A DNA stretch of 64,000 bases from Phyllostachys edulis (GCA_036346405.1 CM070548.1:47541779-47605778), one strand, 5' to 3'. Counted from the stretch's first letter, positions 45,853 through 55,653 are shown. The notes: a model not told the origin generated them from the letters alone. A program made the numbers and translations.

Positions 45853-46685
45853 TGTTAAGAGTGATGAGAAGACCTTAGCTGATTCTCTCGACTTTGAGAG
45901 GGCCAAGACGAAGAAGCTAAGGGAGGAGATTGAAGCCCTCCGGAAAAAGCTTCAAGAGGCAAACTCTGCAAACCAAAAGTTACAGGGACGACTAAGCGGT
46001 AAGTGCTGAACTTAAGACCGCCTCCGACCTCTTTTTCTTTTTCTGAATCTCATTCTCTTTCAGACAAAGACCAAGAGGTCCAGACGTGGGAGCAACGTTA
46101 CCTTAAGGACACTGCCGCCCACGCTAAACAAGCCAAGAAGTTAGATTCTCAACTCGTTGGTAAGCAAATCTTTACCTGTAATTGATTGTGTTTTCCTCTC
46201 GATGTCATTTTATCCGACTGGTCTTATTCTTTTCAGAACAAGTAGTACAAGTAAAACAACTTCGCGAGGCTTCGACTCGCAATTAGGAAATGAAGGCTTT
46301 GATGATCAATCTTCAAGACAATATTTCACTCCTGAACAATGTACTCGGTGGGCTTCATGCTGAGGGGATTACTCCTCATGACGACACGTTGTCTGCCCAA
46401 TCGAGTGCTATTGGTGAACAAGTCGGAACTTTGCAAGAGTTGATGACTACTCTGAGGGCTAACCAATTCAACTCGATAAAGGATGTGGTCCAAGAGGGAA
46501 TAAGATTTGTCTTAGCAAAACTTAAATCTCATGATCCCAACCTTAATCTGCGACTGTCAGAACGACCGCGCTTTACTGAGCGAGGCGAGCAATTAATAGC
46601 GACAATGCTGACCGATCACCGAGTTGGTCACGGAGGTATGCAAATCGGTTCTTGTCGCCGAGTAGTGCATGCACTGAGTCTGTAA

Positions 46686-47839
46686 AGACAAATTTTTGTT
46701 GATGTTGATATATAATCCTTCCTTCTTCACGAAAATCATCTTGTCGAGTAGTTAGTAACTCATAAGATAATGAATGGAAAAAAGAGCAAGACTAAGAATT
46801 GAAGTCAAATTAATAACTTTATCCTAGCCCCCGACTATTTGCTTGGTTTATTTAGATAAACCGAGTAAATAGTGTTAAATGGGTTTTTCGAAAAGAGAGC
46901 GGTTTAGCTAACTTATAGTTTTTGATCACGATAATCTTGCCTTTGGTCGAAAGAGTAGGAACGAGTCGACACTAGAAAGTTCCTTCTAGTGGGCAGGACC
47001 ACGTGTAGAGAGGAAAGGCTTCGACTAGGTGATGTTACTATCTCCGACCAGATTAATCAAATCAAGAACAGTCAACTTGAGTTAGATAAACGTCTGGAGT
47101 TCCTTAAAAAATTTGTTCAACTTATTTCAATGCACCCAGTAGGTTCGCTCTAGTAGCAAGAGTTAGAAATAGAACGACGCTAGGAAGTTCCTTCTAGTGG
47201 GCGGGACCACGTGCAGAGAGGAAAGTCTTCGACTAGGTGTTGCAACTTCCTCCAACCAGTTAAAACAAACCGAGTTTATCGAAAGTAGTCGAGCAAATTT
47301 GGAAAGTGTACTCGGCTTAATTTATTTTTCAAAAAGATGGATGAAGAAATAAATTAAGGTACTAAGAGTCGGCTTGACATTACTTCGACCATGTTTTGAA
47401 CCCAAGTTCTTTGTGTTGGTAGCAAAAAGGGAGGAACGAATCGACTCTAGGAAGTTCCTTCTAGTGGGCGGGACCACGTACAGAGAGGAAAGGCTTCGAC
47501 TAGGTGATGTTACCATCCTTTCGACCAGTGTAAAGATGAACTGGGTACTGGTCGTAGAATGTCTTACGACCAGTGTATTATCGTGGAAGTGTTCACGACT
47601 AGGAACTGGTCGAGGTTGGACCTTCGACCAGGGTATGGTTGAAAGAATTGTCAAAGCGTTACTCAAAATAAAACAATAAAGATAGAAAGAACCTGATGCT
47701 TTATTGAATGGTTGGTCGCTTACACATAGAATTTGCGCAACTGGTCGATGTTTGAAGAATTAGAGAGAACCCGGCTGTCTTCCATTGCCAGTCGTACCGA
47801 GCCTGGACGCATAACTTCAACCACCGTGTAAGGACCTTC
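46686..47839. other. Tat internal spacer between antisense gene and integrase
   Basis: A roughly 60-base phrase recurs three times: AAGTTCCTTCTAGTGGGC, GGGACCACGT or GGACCACGT, AGAGAGGAAA and CTTCGACTAGGTG, at about 46976-47035, 47185-47245 and 47450-47507. No coding sequence is recognised. Confidence 0.7.
47549..47628. repeat. Palindrome array in the Tat spacer
   Basis: Three units at 47549, about 47578 and 47607: GGTCGTA..TACGACC, a decayed ATCGTGG..TTCACGA, and GGTCGAGG..CTTCGACC. Spacing is again 29 bases. Confidence 0.85.
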
Positions 47840-48749
47840 TCACTTGGGAGAAAGTTTGTTCCGATTAGACTGGGATTGAATTTTCCTCAATACCAAGTCA
47901 CCTACAGGAAGGCTGCGAGGTTGTACCTTACGATCATAGTATTTGCGCAGGACTTGCTGGTATACTGCTGAACGGATTAAGGTCTGATTTCTCTTTTCTT
48001 CGAGTAGGTTAATGTCATCCGCTCGAAGGTGTTCTTGGGTTGAGTCATTGAAACTCTCGACCCATGTAGACATGATCTTTAGTTCTGGCGGAAGCGTGGC
48101 TTTGGCACAAAAGACTAGGAAAAAAGGTGTTTCGCCTGTTGCCCGACTAGCGGTTGTGCGAACTGCCCATAATACTGAGGTTAATTCTTGTACCTAAGCC
48201 CCCGAGCACTTAACAAGCTGGTCGAAGACTCGAGTTTTAATTCCCTGTATTATTTGGCCATTCGCTCATTCGACTGCCCTAATGCTTTAGGGATGAGCGA
48301 TAGAGGCGTAACAGAGCTTGGTACCCAACTTGTCGCAAAATTTCTAAAATTTTGCACTCGAAAATTGTTTACCATTATCTGTGATTATTCGACTTGGGAC
48401 TCCAAACCAAGTAATCACGCTTCTCATCATGAACCGTTTTGCCGCTTCCGTTGTTATCGATCCACGAGTTCGCCCGATCCATTTTGTGAGCGTATCAATA
48501 GCCACAAAATGAACTCGAAGCCTCCTAGAGCCCTTAGGAGCGGTCCTAGGATATCGAGACCCAGTGCAAAAGGCCAACATAGAGGGATTGTTTGTAATGC
48601 ATGAGCTGGTTGGTGTATTTGCCTGCTATGAAACTGGCAATATACACATTTCTTAACCAACTCTTTGGCATCATAGAGGGCTGTTGGCTAGTAAAATCCT
48701 TGTCGAAAGGCTTTTCCGACCAACGTTCTGTAGGAAGCAAGAGTTCCAC
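47840..48749 (-). pseudogene. Tat element integrase
   Basis: Frame 48546-48749 has the zinc-binding start (CVYCQFHSRQIHQ in an overlapping frame). Frame 48344-48580 has RLRVHFVAIDTLTKWI, where the first catalytic Asp is seen, and ITWFGVPSRIITDNGKQF with the second. Frame 47840-48073 has NQTLIRSAVYQQVLRKYYDR and RSLPVGDLVLRKI, the C-terminal domain. Frameshifts lie near 48570 and between 48340 and 48075. Confidence 0.85.
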
Positions 48750-48969
48750 AGATGCCCCTGTGTATGTCGTGAAGGAGGTTTAATCCTCTCTGCGGTATGC
48801 ATCGCACGAGTACCCCTTGAGTGCCTCGCTTATAGAGGACTCCTTCGACCAAAGTATACATTTTGACCTTTCGGGATAAACGATCTTCTTATAGATCGTC
48901 ATCGGGTACGGAACCCGTCTAAAGATACTTGTAGATGGGGATCCATCCAAGTATCCTCGTATTCTAGAG

Positions 48970-49455
48970 AGGCTGTCTCAATAGGAGATGTCTCTGGTGT
49001 GTCCACTAGAGACGGCTTCTGGAGTTGCTCCAAGAAGACCCCTTTTGGTACTTGTGATCAGGAAAAAGCTATCCGAGCAAGCTGGTCTGCGAGGAAATTA
49101 TCCTTTCGAGGGATGAATTGTACCTCGAAACAAAAAAAAAATGCTTTTCAAGCTTTCGAACCTCCGATAAATACCAAGACATGGTCGGATTAGAGTACTG
49201 GTACTCTTTTCCAACCTGATTCACGACCAGTTGAGAGTCTCCTCTCACGAGTAGTCATCGAATCGCGAGCGCTTTCGCAGCTCGTATGCCAGCTAGTAAA
49301 CGTTCGTACTCTGCCACGTTGTTAGTGGCCTGAAAGTTTAACTGTATGGCATACTTTAAGGTCTCTCCGTTAGAAGATTCCAGAACCACCTAGCTTCCGA
49401 GCCACTTAAAGTAAGTGACCCGTCAAAGTACATCGTCCACCTGTCGTGGGTATCG
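48970..49455 (-). pseudogene. Second RNase H of the Tat element
   Basis: After MYFDGSLTLSGS (about 49420) a one-base loss shifts the frame. In the next frame follow KYAIQLNFQATNNVAEYE, LLAGIRAAKALAI, LLVRGDSQLVVNQVGKEYQY and FIPRKDNFLADQLARIA. The Asp, Glu and Asp of this RNase H type are visible. A second RNase H between the first one and integrase is the Tat-lineage hallmark. Confidence 0.85.
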
Positions 49456-50072
49456 TACGAGGGATCCTGAACAGGTTTAGGATTTGTCCATTCGGTGACA
49501 AAGTCTGCCAAGATCTGGGATTTAATGGTCATTCGGGACACGAAATGGAGGTCAAACTCCCCAAGTTCTACTGACCATTTAGACATGCATCCCGCTGCTT
49601 CCCTATTTTGGATGATTACTCCCAAGAGAAACTCAGACGGCACAATTATCTTGTGCACCTGAAAATAATGCCGCAGTTTTCTCAAAGACATGAGGAGGGC
49701 ATAGAGAAGCTTTTGGACCTGAGGGTATCTCTTCTTAGGTCCATGCAAAACTTCACTTACGTAGTACACTGGGCGTTGAATGTTTTCACGTTCTACGACT
49801 AGTACTGCGCTCACTGCATATGGCATGGCAGCTAGATAAATTAAGAGCGTCTCTTCTAGTTTCGGGGAAACCAGAACAGGAGCACTCGTAAGATATCTCT
49901 TGACATCCTCGAAGGCAGCATTTGCCTCTTTCGACCACTCGAAACCCTCATGCTTCCTTAGAAGTTTGAAGAAAGGTAGTTCTTTTTCCCCCAGCCGTGC
50001 TATGAAACGACTTAAAGCCACCATACACCCTGTGAGCTTTTGGACTTCTTTCTTCATGGTTGGAGAGCGCAT
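49456..50072 (-). pseudogene. Tat element first RNase H
   Basis: KEVQKLTGCMVALSRFI (end of the RT thumb/connection), FEWSKEANAAFEDVKRYLTS, LIYLAAMPYAVSAVLV and QRPVYYVSEVLHGPKKRYPQ, then LADFVTEWT. The family pattern is YLAVS..AVSAVLVRE. This frame is open for 238 residues to 49356, running into the second RNase H. Confidence 0.9.
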
Positions 50073-50114
50073 TTGAACAATGGCTTTTATCTTTTCGGGA
50101 TTTGCTTCAATCCC

Positions 50115-50798
50115 TCATACAGAGACCAGGAATCCAAGCAATTTTTCCGAAGAGACTCCAAACACACACTTCTCAGGATTGAGTTTCAAGCGGTGTTTTC
50201 TGAGGTTATCGAACGTCTCCTGCAAGTCCGAAACATGATCAAGCCGTTTGATGCTTTTTATGACTAGATCATCAACATAGGCTTCGAAATTTCGGCCTAA
50301 CTGAGGTGAAAAGGTCGATTGCATCAAGCGCTGAAAAGAAGCACCAACATTTTTTAGACCAAATGACATTTTGACATAGCAAAATATACCAAATGGGGTA
50401 ATAAATGCGGTCTTTTCTTCATCTTCTAGATGCATATTAATCTGATGGTAGCCAAAATATGCATCTAGAAAACTTAATGTTTCGCAACCAGCAGTAGAGT
50501 CAACCAACTGATCGATACAAGGTAAAGGGAAATCATCTTTAGGACAAGCTTTATTAAGATCAGTGAAGTCTACGCACATTCGCCACTTGCTGTTAGACTT
50601 CCTAACCATTACAGGGTTGGTCAACCACTCCAAGTAGTCGACTTCTCTTGTAAAGACTGCTTTAAGTAGCTTGTCCAATTCTGACCTTATAACATCTCGT
50701 CGATCAGGGGCAAATCTCTGTAATTTTTGTTTTACGAGTATCTTGTCAGGCCGTAGAACTAGCCTGTGCTCGATTACTTCCCTAGGGACTCCGGGCAT
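50115..50798 (-). pseudogene. Tat element reverse transcriptase
   Basis: A 227-residue open frame: MPGVPREVIEHRL, KWRMCVDFTDLNKACPKDDF, PLPCIDQLVDSTAG, FLDAYFGYHQINM, FCYVKMSFGLKNVGASFQRL and the catalytic FEAYVDDLVIKS. All catalytic Asp residues are present. It ends at a stop just before the thumb, joined to 50072 by a short out-of-frame step. Confidence 0.95.
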
Positions 50799-51005
50799 GT
50801 CGGATGCTTGCCACGCGAAGACATCTGTATTTGCTCGGAGGAAAGTGATGAGGGCGTCTTCTTATTTGGGGTCGAAAGTATCCCGATCTGACGATCTTTG
50901 AAGGTTCCTCGATCGAGGAACCTCTTTGACTTGGTCGTTCGGCTTGGCGCGACTTTAGGCTTCGAGTTCTTGGTGAAGGTCGCCTTTTTCTTCCCGAGCT
51001 GGTAT

Positions 51006-51460
51006 CTACCCCACCATCTCGAGGGATCGACGGTCACACGTGTGCGCCACCTTCTTATCACAATGAATTATGATTACTCCTTTGGGACCTGGCATCTTAA
51101 GACATTGATACCCAAAATGAGTTGCCATTAAGAATTTAGCCAAAGCTGGTCGTCCGAGTATGGCGTTATATGCCGTATCAAAATCGACCACATCAAAGGA
51201 GATCTTCTCCGTCAATTACTTGGTGTTCCAAATGTTAAAGGAAGAGAAACTTGACCAATAGGTTTGGCCGAAGACCCCGGTATAATACCGTGAAATGAAT
51301 ATCTTACCGGTCTTACCTTGGTCCTGGGTACTTGCATCTCGTCTAGGGTATTCATCAATAAAATGTTTAATGAGATCCCACCATCAATCAACACTCGATT
51401 TACTCGACAGTTGTTGATGGTGGGTTCGACCACGATCGGATAACGACCAGGTAAAGTCAA
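51006..51460 (-). pseudogene. Tat element protease
   Basis: VNRVLIDGGISLNILLMNTL holds the aspartic protease site; D-G-G stands for the more usual D-G-S/G-S. FDVVDFDTAYNAILGRPALA and GYQCLKMPGPKGVIII follow in the overlapping frame after a frameshift near 51213. This domain releases the individual polyprotein parts. Confidence 0.85.
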
Positions 51461-51687
51461 AGGGATCGGGTAGTCGACCTTCTCGAAAGAGATGGTGACT
51501 TCTGACCACTTCGATACTTTATTGACAAGAGGAGAGTCAATGCAGTTTACCTCATGTTCGACTGCTTTAAGTTGTCGTCTTGATTCGTACGTCGATGATC
51601 CCCCAGAGATGTGCTCGATGGTGTGCTCGGGATCTTAAAACGGCATGTCCTCGTTGTTGTTCGACTGTGAACGACCACTGGTTTGCC

Positions 51688-52905
51688 CTACTTCTTTGAG
51701 GGCAGGAAGTGGCCCTTTGCCGTTGTAGTAGTCTTCGAGTTTTCGTTGGAAAACTCAGCAGTTGCGAAGGTCATGTCCTTTCTTTTTTTGAAAGGACACC
51801 ACCTAGACTTATCGTTCTTCCGTTCGGGGCGCTTACCTTTGCCTTGATTAGGGTATTGTTTGGAAGTTCGTGGCTCCTTATTGCTTACGGCCAGGACCTC
51901 CTTAGAAGCATTGGCTTGAGACTTTTGGCTCTTTGCCTTGTTCTTGAATTTCTTGGCCTTCTTATCCTTCTTTTTGCTACCTTCGCCAGTCTCCTGAGGG
52001 TGCTGGTCATCTCGATTAATGATTTGGGTCCAATCGACTGCTTCATCGCGATAGCGTGCGATCGACCATTTGAAGAGTTGACTCTGATGAGTGGGAGGGT
52101 TCAAAGCGATGCCCTCCGTGATCCTTCTACTGCGGACTCCCTACTTGAAGGCTCTGATAACAGATGAGTTAGAAACCTCAGGAATAGAGTTGCGAACCTG
52201 ACTGAAACGCCTGATGAATTGGCGTAGTGTTTCGTGGTCGTTTTGTCGCATCCTGTGTAGGTCGTCCTCCTTTCCGGGGCGATGGTAGGTGCCTTGGAAA
52301 TTGGCCAGCAACAGATCGCAGAGATATTACCACGAGTAGATCGACTTGACTGGTTAGTTTAATAACCATGATCGAGCAGACCCTTCAAGTATAGTCAGAA
52401 GGTAATTCGCCATGACGCGCTCTCCTCCTCCTGCTGCTTGGACAGCGGTTGTGTAGATCTGAAGGAATTCGATGGGATTTTGAAACCTATCAAATTTCTC
52501 CATGTTTCCTGGTCGAAACCGCAGCGGCCAGTGAACTGCTCGGAGGTCAGGCGAGAATGCCCGATATCTGGTAATTACGTCGTAACACCTCCTTTGTAGA
52601 AAAGAGGGGTTGACATCACCGGGTGATCGTACTCGACGATACCCAGCGAGGGGTGAATCTGACATATGGTAAGTCTCGATCCTATGAGGGTAATACTCCT
52701 CGTATTTTGTCTGCTGTTGCAGACCTCTGGGTCGGAGTGGTGAATGATCACCTCTCCTAGGAGCATTGTGATCATCAGGCATTCGAGGAACTCTTTTCCG
52801 GTTTGGGGAGCGATGCATCTTGCGGCGATCCCAACTAGAAGCTGATAGAGTCGTACTACTACGACTTCCAGAAAGATGTCGGCGGTGTTGTTCGAGTTTG
52901 CTCAT
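51688..52905 (-). pseudogene. Tat element gag core and zinc-finger region
   Basis: Frame 52354-52905: WPLRFRPGNMEKFDRFQNPI, EFLQIYTTAVQAAGGGERVM and LLTILEGSARSWLLN, the retrotransposon gag domain. Frame 51688-52104 continues with a Lys-rich stretch (EGSKKKDKKAKKFKNKAKSQ) and ends SRWCPFKKRKDMT, a zinc-knuckle remnant lost by frameshift. At least two stops separate the frames. Confidence 0.85.
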
Positions 52906-53065
52906 CGTACTCCGCAGCCTTCGTGCGATCTCTTCAGCAAAGAGGTCGTAACCGGGTGCTCGGGCAAGTTCTCGAGATGGGTTCTCGGCGGTCGTTGATA
53001 TCTTTGAAGTTCTGAGCTTCTCGATTTGGTATTGAGTCGCCGGGTAATTTTCTCTGAGCTACGAC

Positions 53066-53884
53066 TCATTTCCGTCGGTTTGTTTCAGAATCATCCATAC
53101 CTGATCCTTGAGCTTGCCTTAGTGAAGTGCGATGATCTCGAGAATTTCCCGCACGCTTATCAAAGTATTGACTCTGGTCATCGCTGGAGGTGTCTTTGTC
53201 ATTGCCATGAGCTATCGTAGGGTGTGATATTCGGGGAGCGTCCTCAGCCCTATCTCTAGGAGAGTTATTGCTACCTGAGAGAAGGACGAAGACCTCCCGT
53301 TGATGATCTCTACTTGTGCTAGAGGCCTCCTCGCTTGAGGAGTCGTCGAATGACACCATCTGGCGACTTGGAGCAAACCCCTCCAGAAAGGGGAATTCCG
53401 GGTTATAACCTTCTCTGTCGGTAAGCGACTCCTGCGTTGGGATGGTCAAACTCGCAAGAAGAGCATGTTCGATCGCATCCTTGGCTGGGCTAACCGGAGA
53501 GAGAGGATCACCAGATGCTGATGAAGATCCGGAATTACGACTTCCAAGAGTTGTCGCGTCAAGTCGGACTGTCTTAGGTAGACTTGGACATTTGGAGAGG
53601 GAACCCTCACCGTGCCCCACGTCTGCCTTGGGACAGCCCTCATTGTGGTCGGATTGACCCTTGCCCTCTGAGGAAGCTGGTTCCCCATCTGGACGTATAG
53701 CTGTGGGGGATAAGGATCCCTCCTCAACTCCATCGGTGGTAAAGTCTCCTGGAGAAAGATCTCCGGGGGCGATATCACCATCGGAGGATGCATTACTCGG
53801 CTCGTAGTCGAAATCGGCATCCATGTCGATATCTGTATAATTGGCCAAGTCGAACCAGTTCTCCTCGTTCCACTCTCCTGCCAT
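53066..53884 (-). pseudogene. Tat element gag N-terminal acidic region
   Basis: The open frame extends back into the LTR (to 54082), but transcripts would start after it. I choose Met 53884 (MAGEWNEENWFDLANY), the first Met downstream of the PBS. The region is rich in Asp, Ser and Glu with no known domain (SDGDIAPGDLSPGDF, SFDDSSSEEASSTS). A TAG after KQTDGNES (just below 53066) separates it from the gag core. Confidence 0.75.
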
Positions 53885-53935
53885 GAGAGCATGAGAATTG
53901 GACAGACGAAGGAAATCTGATGACTCGAAGATCCC

Positions 53936-53951
53936 CACGGATGGCGCCAAC
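53936..53951 (-). promoter_or_regulatory. Primer binding site of the Tat element
   Basis: TTGGCGCCATCCGTGG on the minus strand, one base after the 5' LTR, matches the TGGCGCC start of the PBS in many plant Gypsy elements. I do not assign the tRNA. Confidence 0.85.
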
Positions 53952-54746
53952 TGTCGGTGTTTTAGAACCGAACTTACGTAAAGATTGTTTGATTCGGGGG
54001 CTCCTCTAGGCTCAAAATCACACAGAGATTGAGACACGGGGATTTTTATACAGGTTCGGGCCTTCTTCTGGGAGAATAACAACTCTACTCCTGTGTGTAT
54101 GTATTGAATATGCTGGATTACAAGATGGAATCAAATACTAGAGTATTGTGCTTCTAATCTCTTCCGGGTCGCTCCAATTGTCCTGATGATTCTGCCTTTT
54201 ATACAGTCTCCAAGGTGCACCGTTGTGCCTCTGGTTAAAGGCTGCCTTGATGTCCCAGATTATTGAGCCATTTCTGGAGATTATTACGGGAGTAGTAACG
54301 TTCCCACACCGCTAGGCAGTTATCACCATAACAAAGGGGTTAAAATCGTGCCATTATTCCAGAGAATAACCACGTAGTTTACTGCTCATATCTTAAATAT
54401 GGTGTGGAAGATTCCCTGATCGACTAGGCCCACATACCTGTAAGCACTGTCGATTAGGGATTGGTCGTAGGAAAGCTTACGACCAGGTGGTGGTCGTAGA
54501 AGATCTTACGACCACGGACTGATCGTAGAAGAACTTACGATCATGTGATAGTCGTAGAAGGACTTACGACTATGGGGTAGTCGTAAGAGGTCTTACGACT
54601 ACTAGGTGGTCGTAGAAGAACTTACAACCTCCAGCTTCTCCCTCATGGCTATTAAGGGGTATACTCAAGAGTTATATGACGTCATTATTATCCATAATAT
54701 GAATTATAGATATATAATAAAATAAGGATTATTATATCCTCGTCAG
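53952..54746 (-). repeat. 5' LTR of the Tat element (795 bp)
   Basis: Starts (minus strand) TGACGAGG and ends ACACCGACA. TATAAAAGG lies at 54195-54203 on the minus strand. Compared with the 3' LTR there are scattered transitions and a small length difference near the PBS side (ACGTAAAGATTG here, shorter there). Confidence 0.95.
54463..54629. repeat. Palindrome array, six units at 29-bp period (5' LTR)
   Basis: Units start at 54463, 54492, 54521, 54550, 54579 and 54608 with the same order of arm types as in the 3' LTR. Unit 3 reads GATCGTA/TACGATC here, a perfect palindrome, where the 3' LTR copy has GATTGTA, so the perfect form is likely ancestral. Confidence 0.95.
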
Positions 54747-55232
54747 GTGATAACTGCTTGCCAACATGGGAACGTTACTACTCCCATAATAACCTCCAGT
54801 AACAGCTCCACGATCTGGAACATTAAGGCGGCCTTTAGACTAGAGATACAACGGTACACTTCGAGGACTGTATAAAAGGCGGGATCATCAGGACAAGAGG
54901 AGGGAATAGGAGAAGCCAATTAGAAGCACAATACTATAGCCTTTGGCTCCATCTTGTAATCCAGCATACTCAATACATACACACAGGAGTAGGGTTGTTA
55001 TTCTCCCAGGAGAAGGCCTGAACCTATATAAAAATCCCCGTGTCTCCATCTCTGTGTGATTTTGAGCCTAGAGGAACCCCCCATATCAAACAATCTTTAC
55101 GTAAGTTCGGTTCTAAAACACCGACAAGCAATGTTCCCCCTGCTGGCGGCGGCGGCTCGAGTGGCCTCGAGCGGCGGCGGCGGCGACCCGAGCAACGGAT
55201 GTGGCAGCGAAAAGAGCTAGGTTAGTACCCTA

Positions 55233-55244
55233 GTTCTGATACCA
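55233..55244 (-). promoter_or_regulatory. Primer binding site (short-LTR Copia)
   Basis: TGGTATCAGAAC on the minus strand directly follows the LTR; one base differs from the usual TGGTATCAGAGC. Confidence 0.85.
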
Positions 55245-55364
55245 TGTTATAAATATTGTGTGTATTTAAGAGAGCCTAAAGGGCAATATATATATGGAGT
55301 ACAAGAGGAAATGTCACATACAAATAAGGATATCATATACAGATAAGGAATACAAATTCGAACA
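55245..55364 (-). repeat. 5' LTR of short-LTR Copia
   Basis: On the minus strand TGTTCGAATTTG ... ATATTTATAACA, 120 bases, followed by the primer binding site. Confidence 0.7.
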
Positions 55365-55653
55365 CGCCCACAGGAGTTGGCATGATTTGCCACACCGCCA
55401 AAAACCCATGCACCACATCACTAGCGCAATCTCCACACTGCCTTTGCTGACAAGTGCCATGGCCGCTGATGTGAGCGGCATCGCCCTCTATTGTTACCAT
55501 CATTGCTAGCTTCCGGTCATCATGAGCTAGCCCATCGCCTCCAATTGTCGTCAATACTTGGAACATGAGAGGATTTTGAGGATTGTAAACCAATTTGGGA
55601 TAATTGGATGGTGAGTGTGGGGGAAGACTATTCCATGGAATAAATAAACCTAT
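55365..55653. other. Unassigned sequence between two transposons
   Basis: Short frames on both strands without recognised domains (for example a minus frame with a Cys-rich middle at 55333-55593). This is the original flank of the short-LTR Copia element. Confidence 0.35.

Larger units (their letters stand above)
43110..46685 (+). pseudogene. Antisense multi-exon gene in the Tat element (gypsy-associated 'Transposase_28'-like protein)
   Basis: Runs opposite to gag-pol. The start is probably ATG 43110 (MAKAASQ), with a TAG at 43131-43133 in place of Gln; the frame then continues through Met 43146. Exons by splice signals: to 43841, 43920-44041, 44250-44501, about 44551-44876, 44941-45516, 45585-45679, about 45860-45998, 46064-46159, 46237-46635 and perhaps a short last one. 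Exon 1 (about 240 residues; GWKKRWFYW, TPFIQAIADLKEEGLIGW) resembles the plant 'putative gypsy type transposon' domain, from memory of the family. Exons 6-9 encode heptad-rich coiled coil (LREEIEALRKKLQEANS, VQVKQLREA). Faults: TAG at 44271-44273, a decayed acceptor before 44551 (CTGCGG), phase breaks between exons 1/2 and 4/5, a shift near 45450, and TAG near 46283. Function unknown. Confidence 0.65.
41738..54746 (-). mobile_element. Tat-lineage Ty3/Gypsy retrotransposon (13.0 kb), with antisense gene
   Basis: A full-length element with LTRs at 41738-42524 and 53952-54746 and a perfect duplication GGTGA (41733-41737 and 54747-54751). On the minus strand: PBS next to the 5' LTR, gag (53884-51688), protease, RT, RNase H, a second RNase H, integrase (to 47840), then about 5 kb of extra DNA before the 3' LTR. 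This extra DNA carries a spliced gene on the plus strand. Two RNase H domains and a long 3' region with additional frames mark the Tat lineage (RIRE2/Grande relatives). gag-pol has several stops and frameshifts, so the copy is not autonomous now. The LTRs differ by scattered transitions. Confidence 0.9.
41375..55126 (+). mobile_element. Solo LTR of Tat family (plus orientation), split by a full element of the same family
   Basis: 41375-41737 (starting TGACGAGGATATAATAATCC) and 54752-55126 (ending AAACACCGACA) are the two halves of one LTR, about 740 bases, in the orientation opposite to the LTRs of the nested element. It has a TATAAAAGG at 54871-54879. It lies in the leader of the short-LTR Copia element. 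The outer flanks are AGCGG (41370-41374) and AGCAA (55127-55131); the two mismatches are both CCG-to-TTG type changes on the minus strand, so they may be a decayed target duplication. Confidence 0.75.
37436..55364 (-). mobile_element. Ty1/Copia element with about 120-bp LTRs, split by nested Tat LTR sequence
   Basis: Minus strand: 5' LTR 55245-55364, PBS 55233-55244, GC-rich leader 55127-55232 continuing at 40914-41374, gag start at 40913, pol to 37570, purine tract and 3' LTR 37436-37558. The leader is interrupted from 41375 to 55126. Most of gag is deleted and pol has many stops. The two LTRs share the 3' half closely (CACACAATATT, TATATATATAT) but differ by insertions in the 5' half, and the outer five bases do not match. 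The element is therefore old or recombinant; that both LTRs belong to one insertion is inference. Confidence 0.65.

Noticed and set aside
53885..54082. Upstream extension of the Tat gag frame into the LTR
   Set aside because: It runs through the PBS and LTR; the first Met after the PBS (53884) is the sensible start.
37431..55369. Target duplication of the short-LTR Copia element
   Set aside because: The outer five bases (CACCA and CGCCC on the plus strand) do not match, so I do not claim a duplication.
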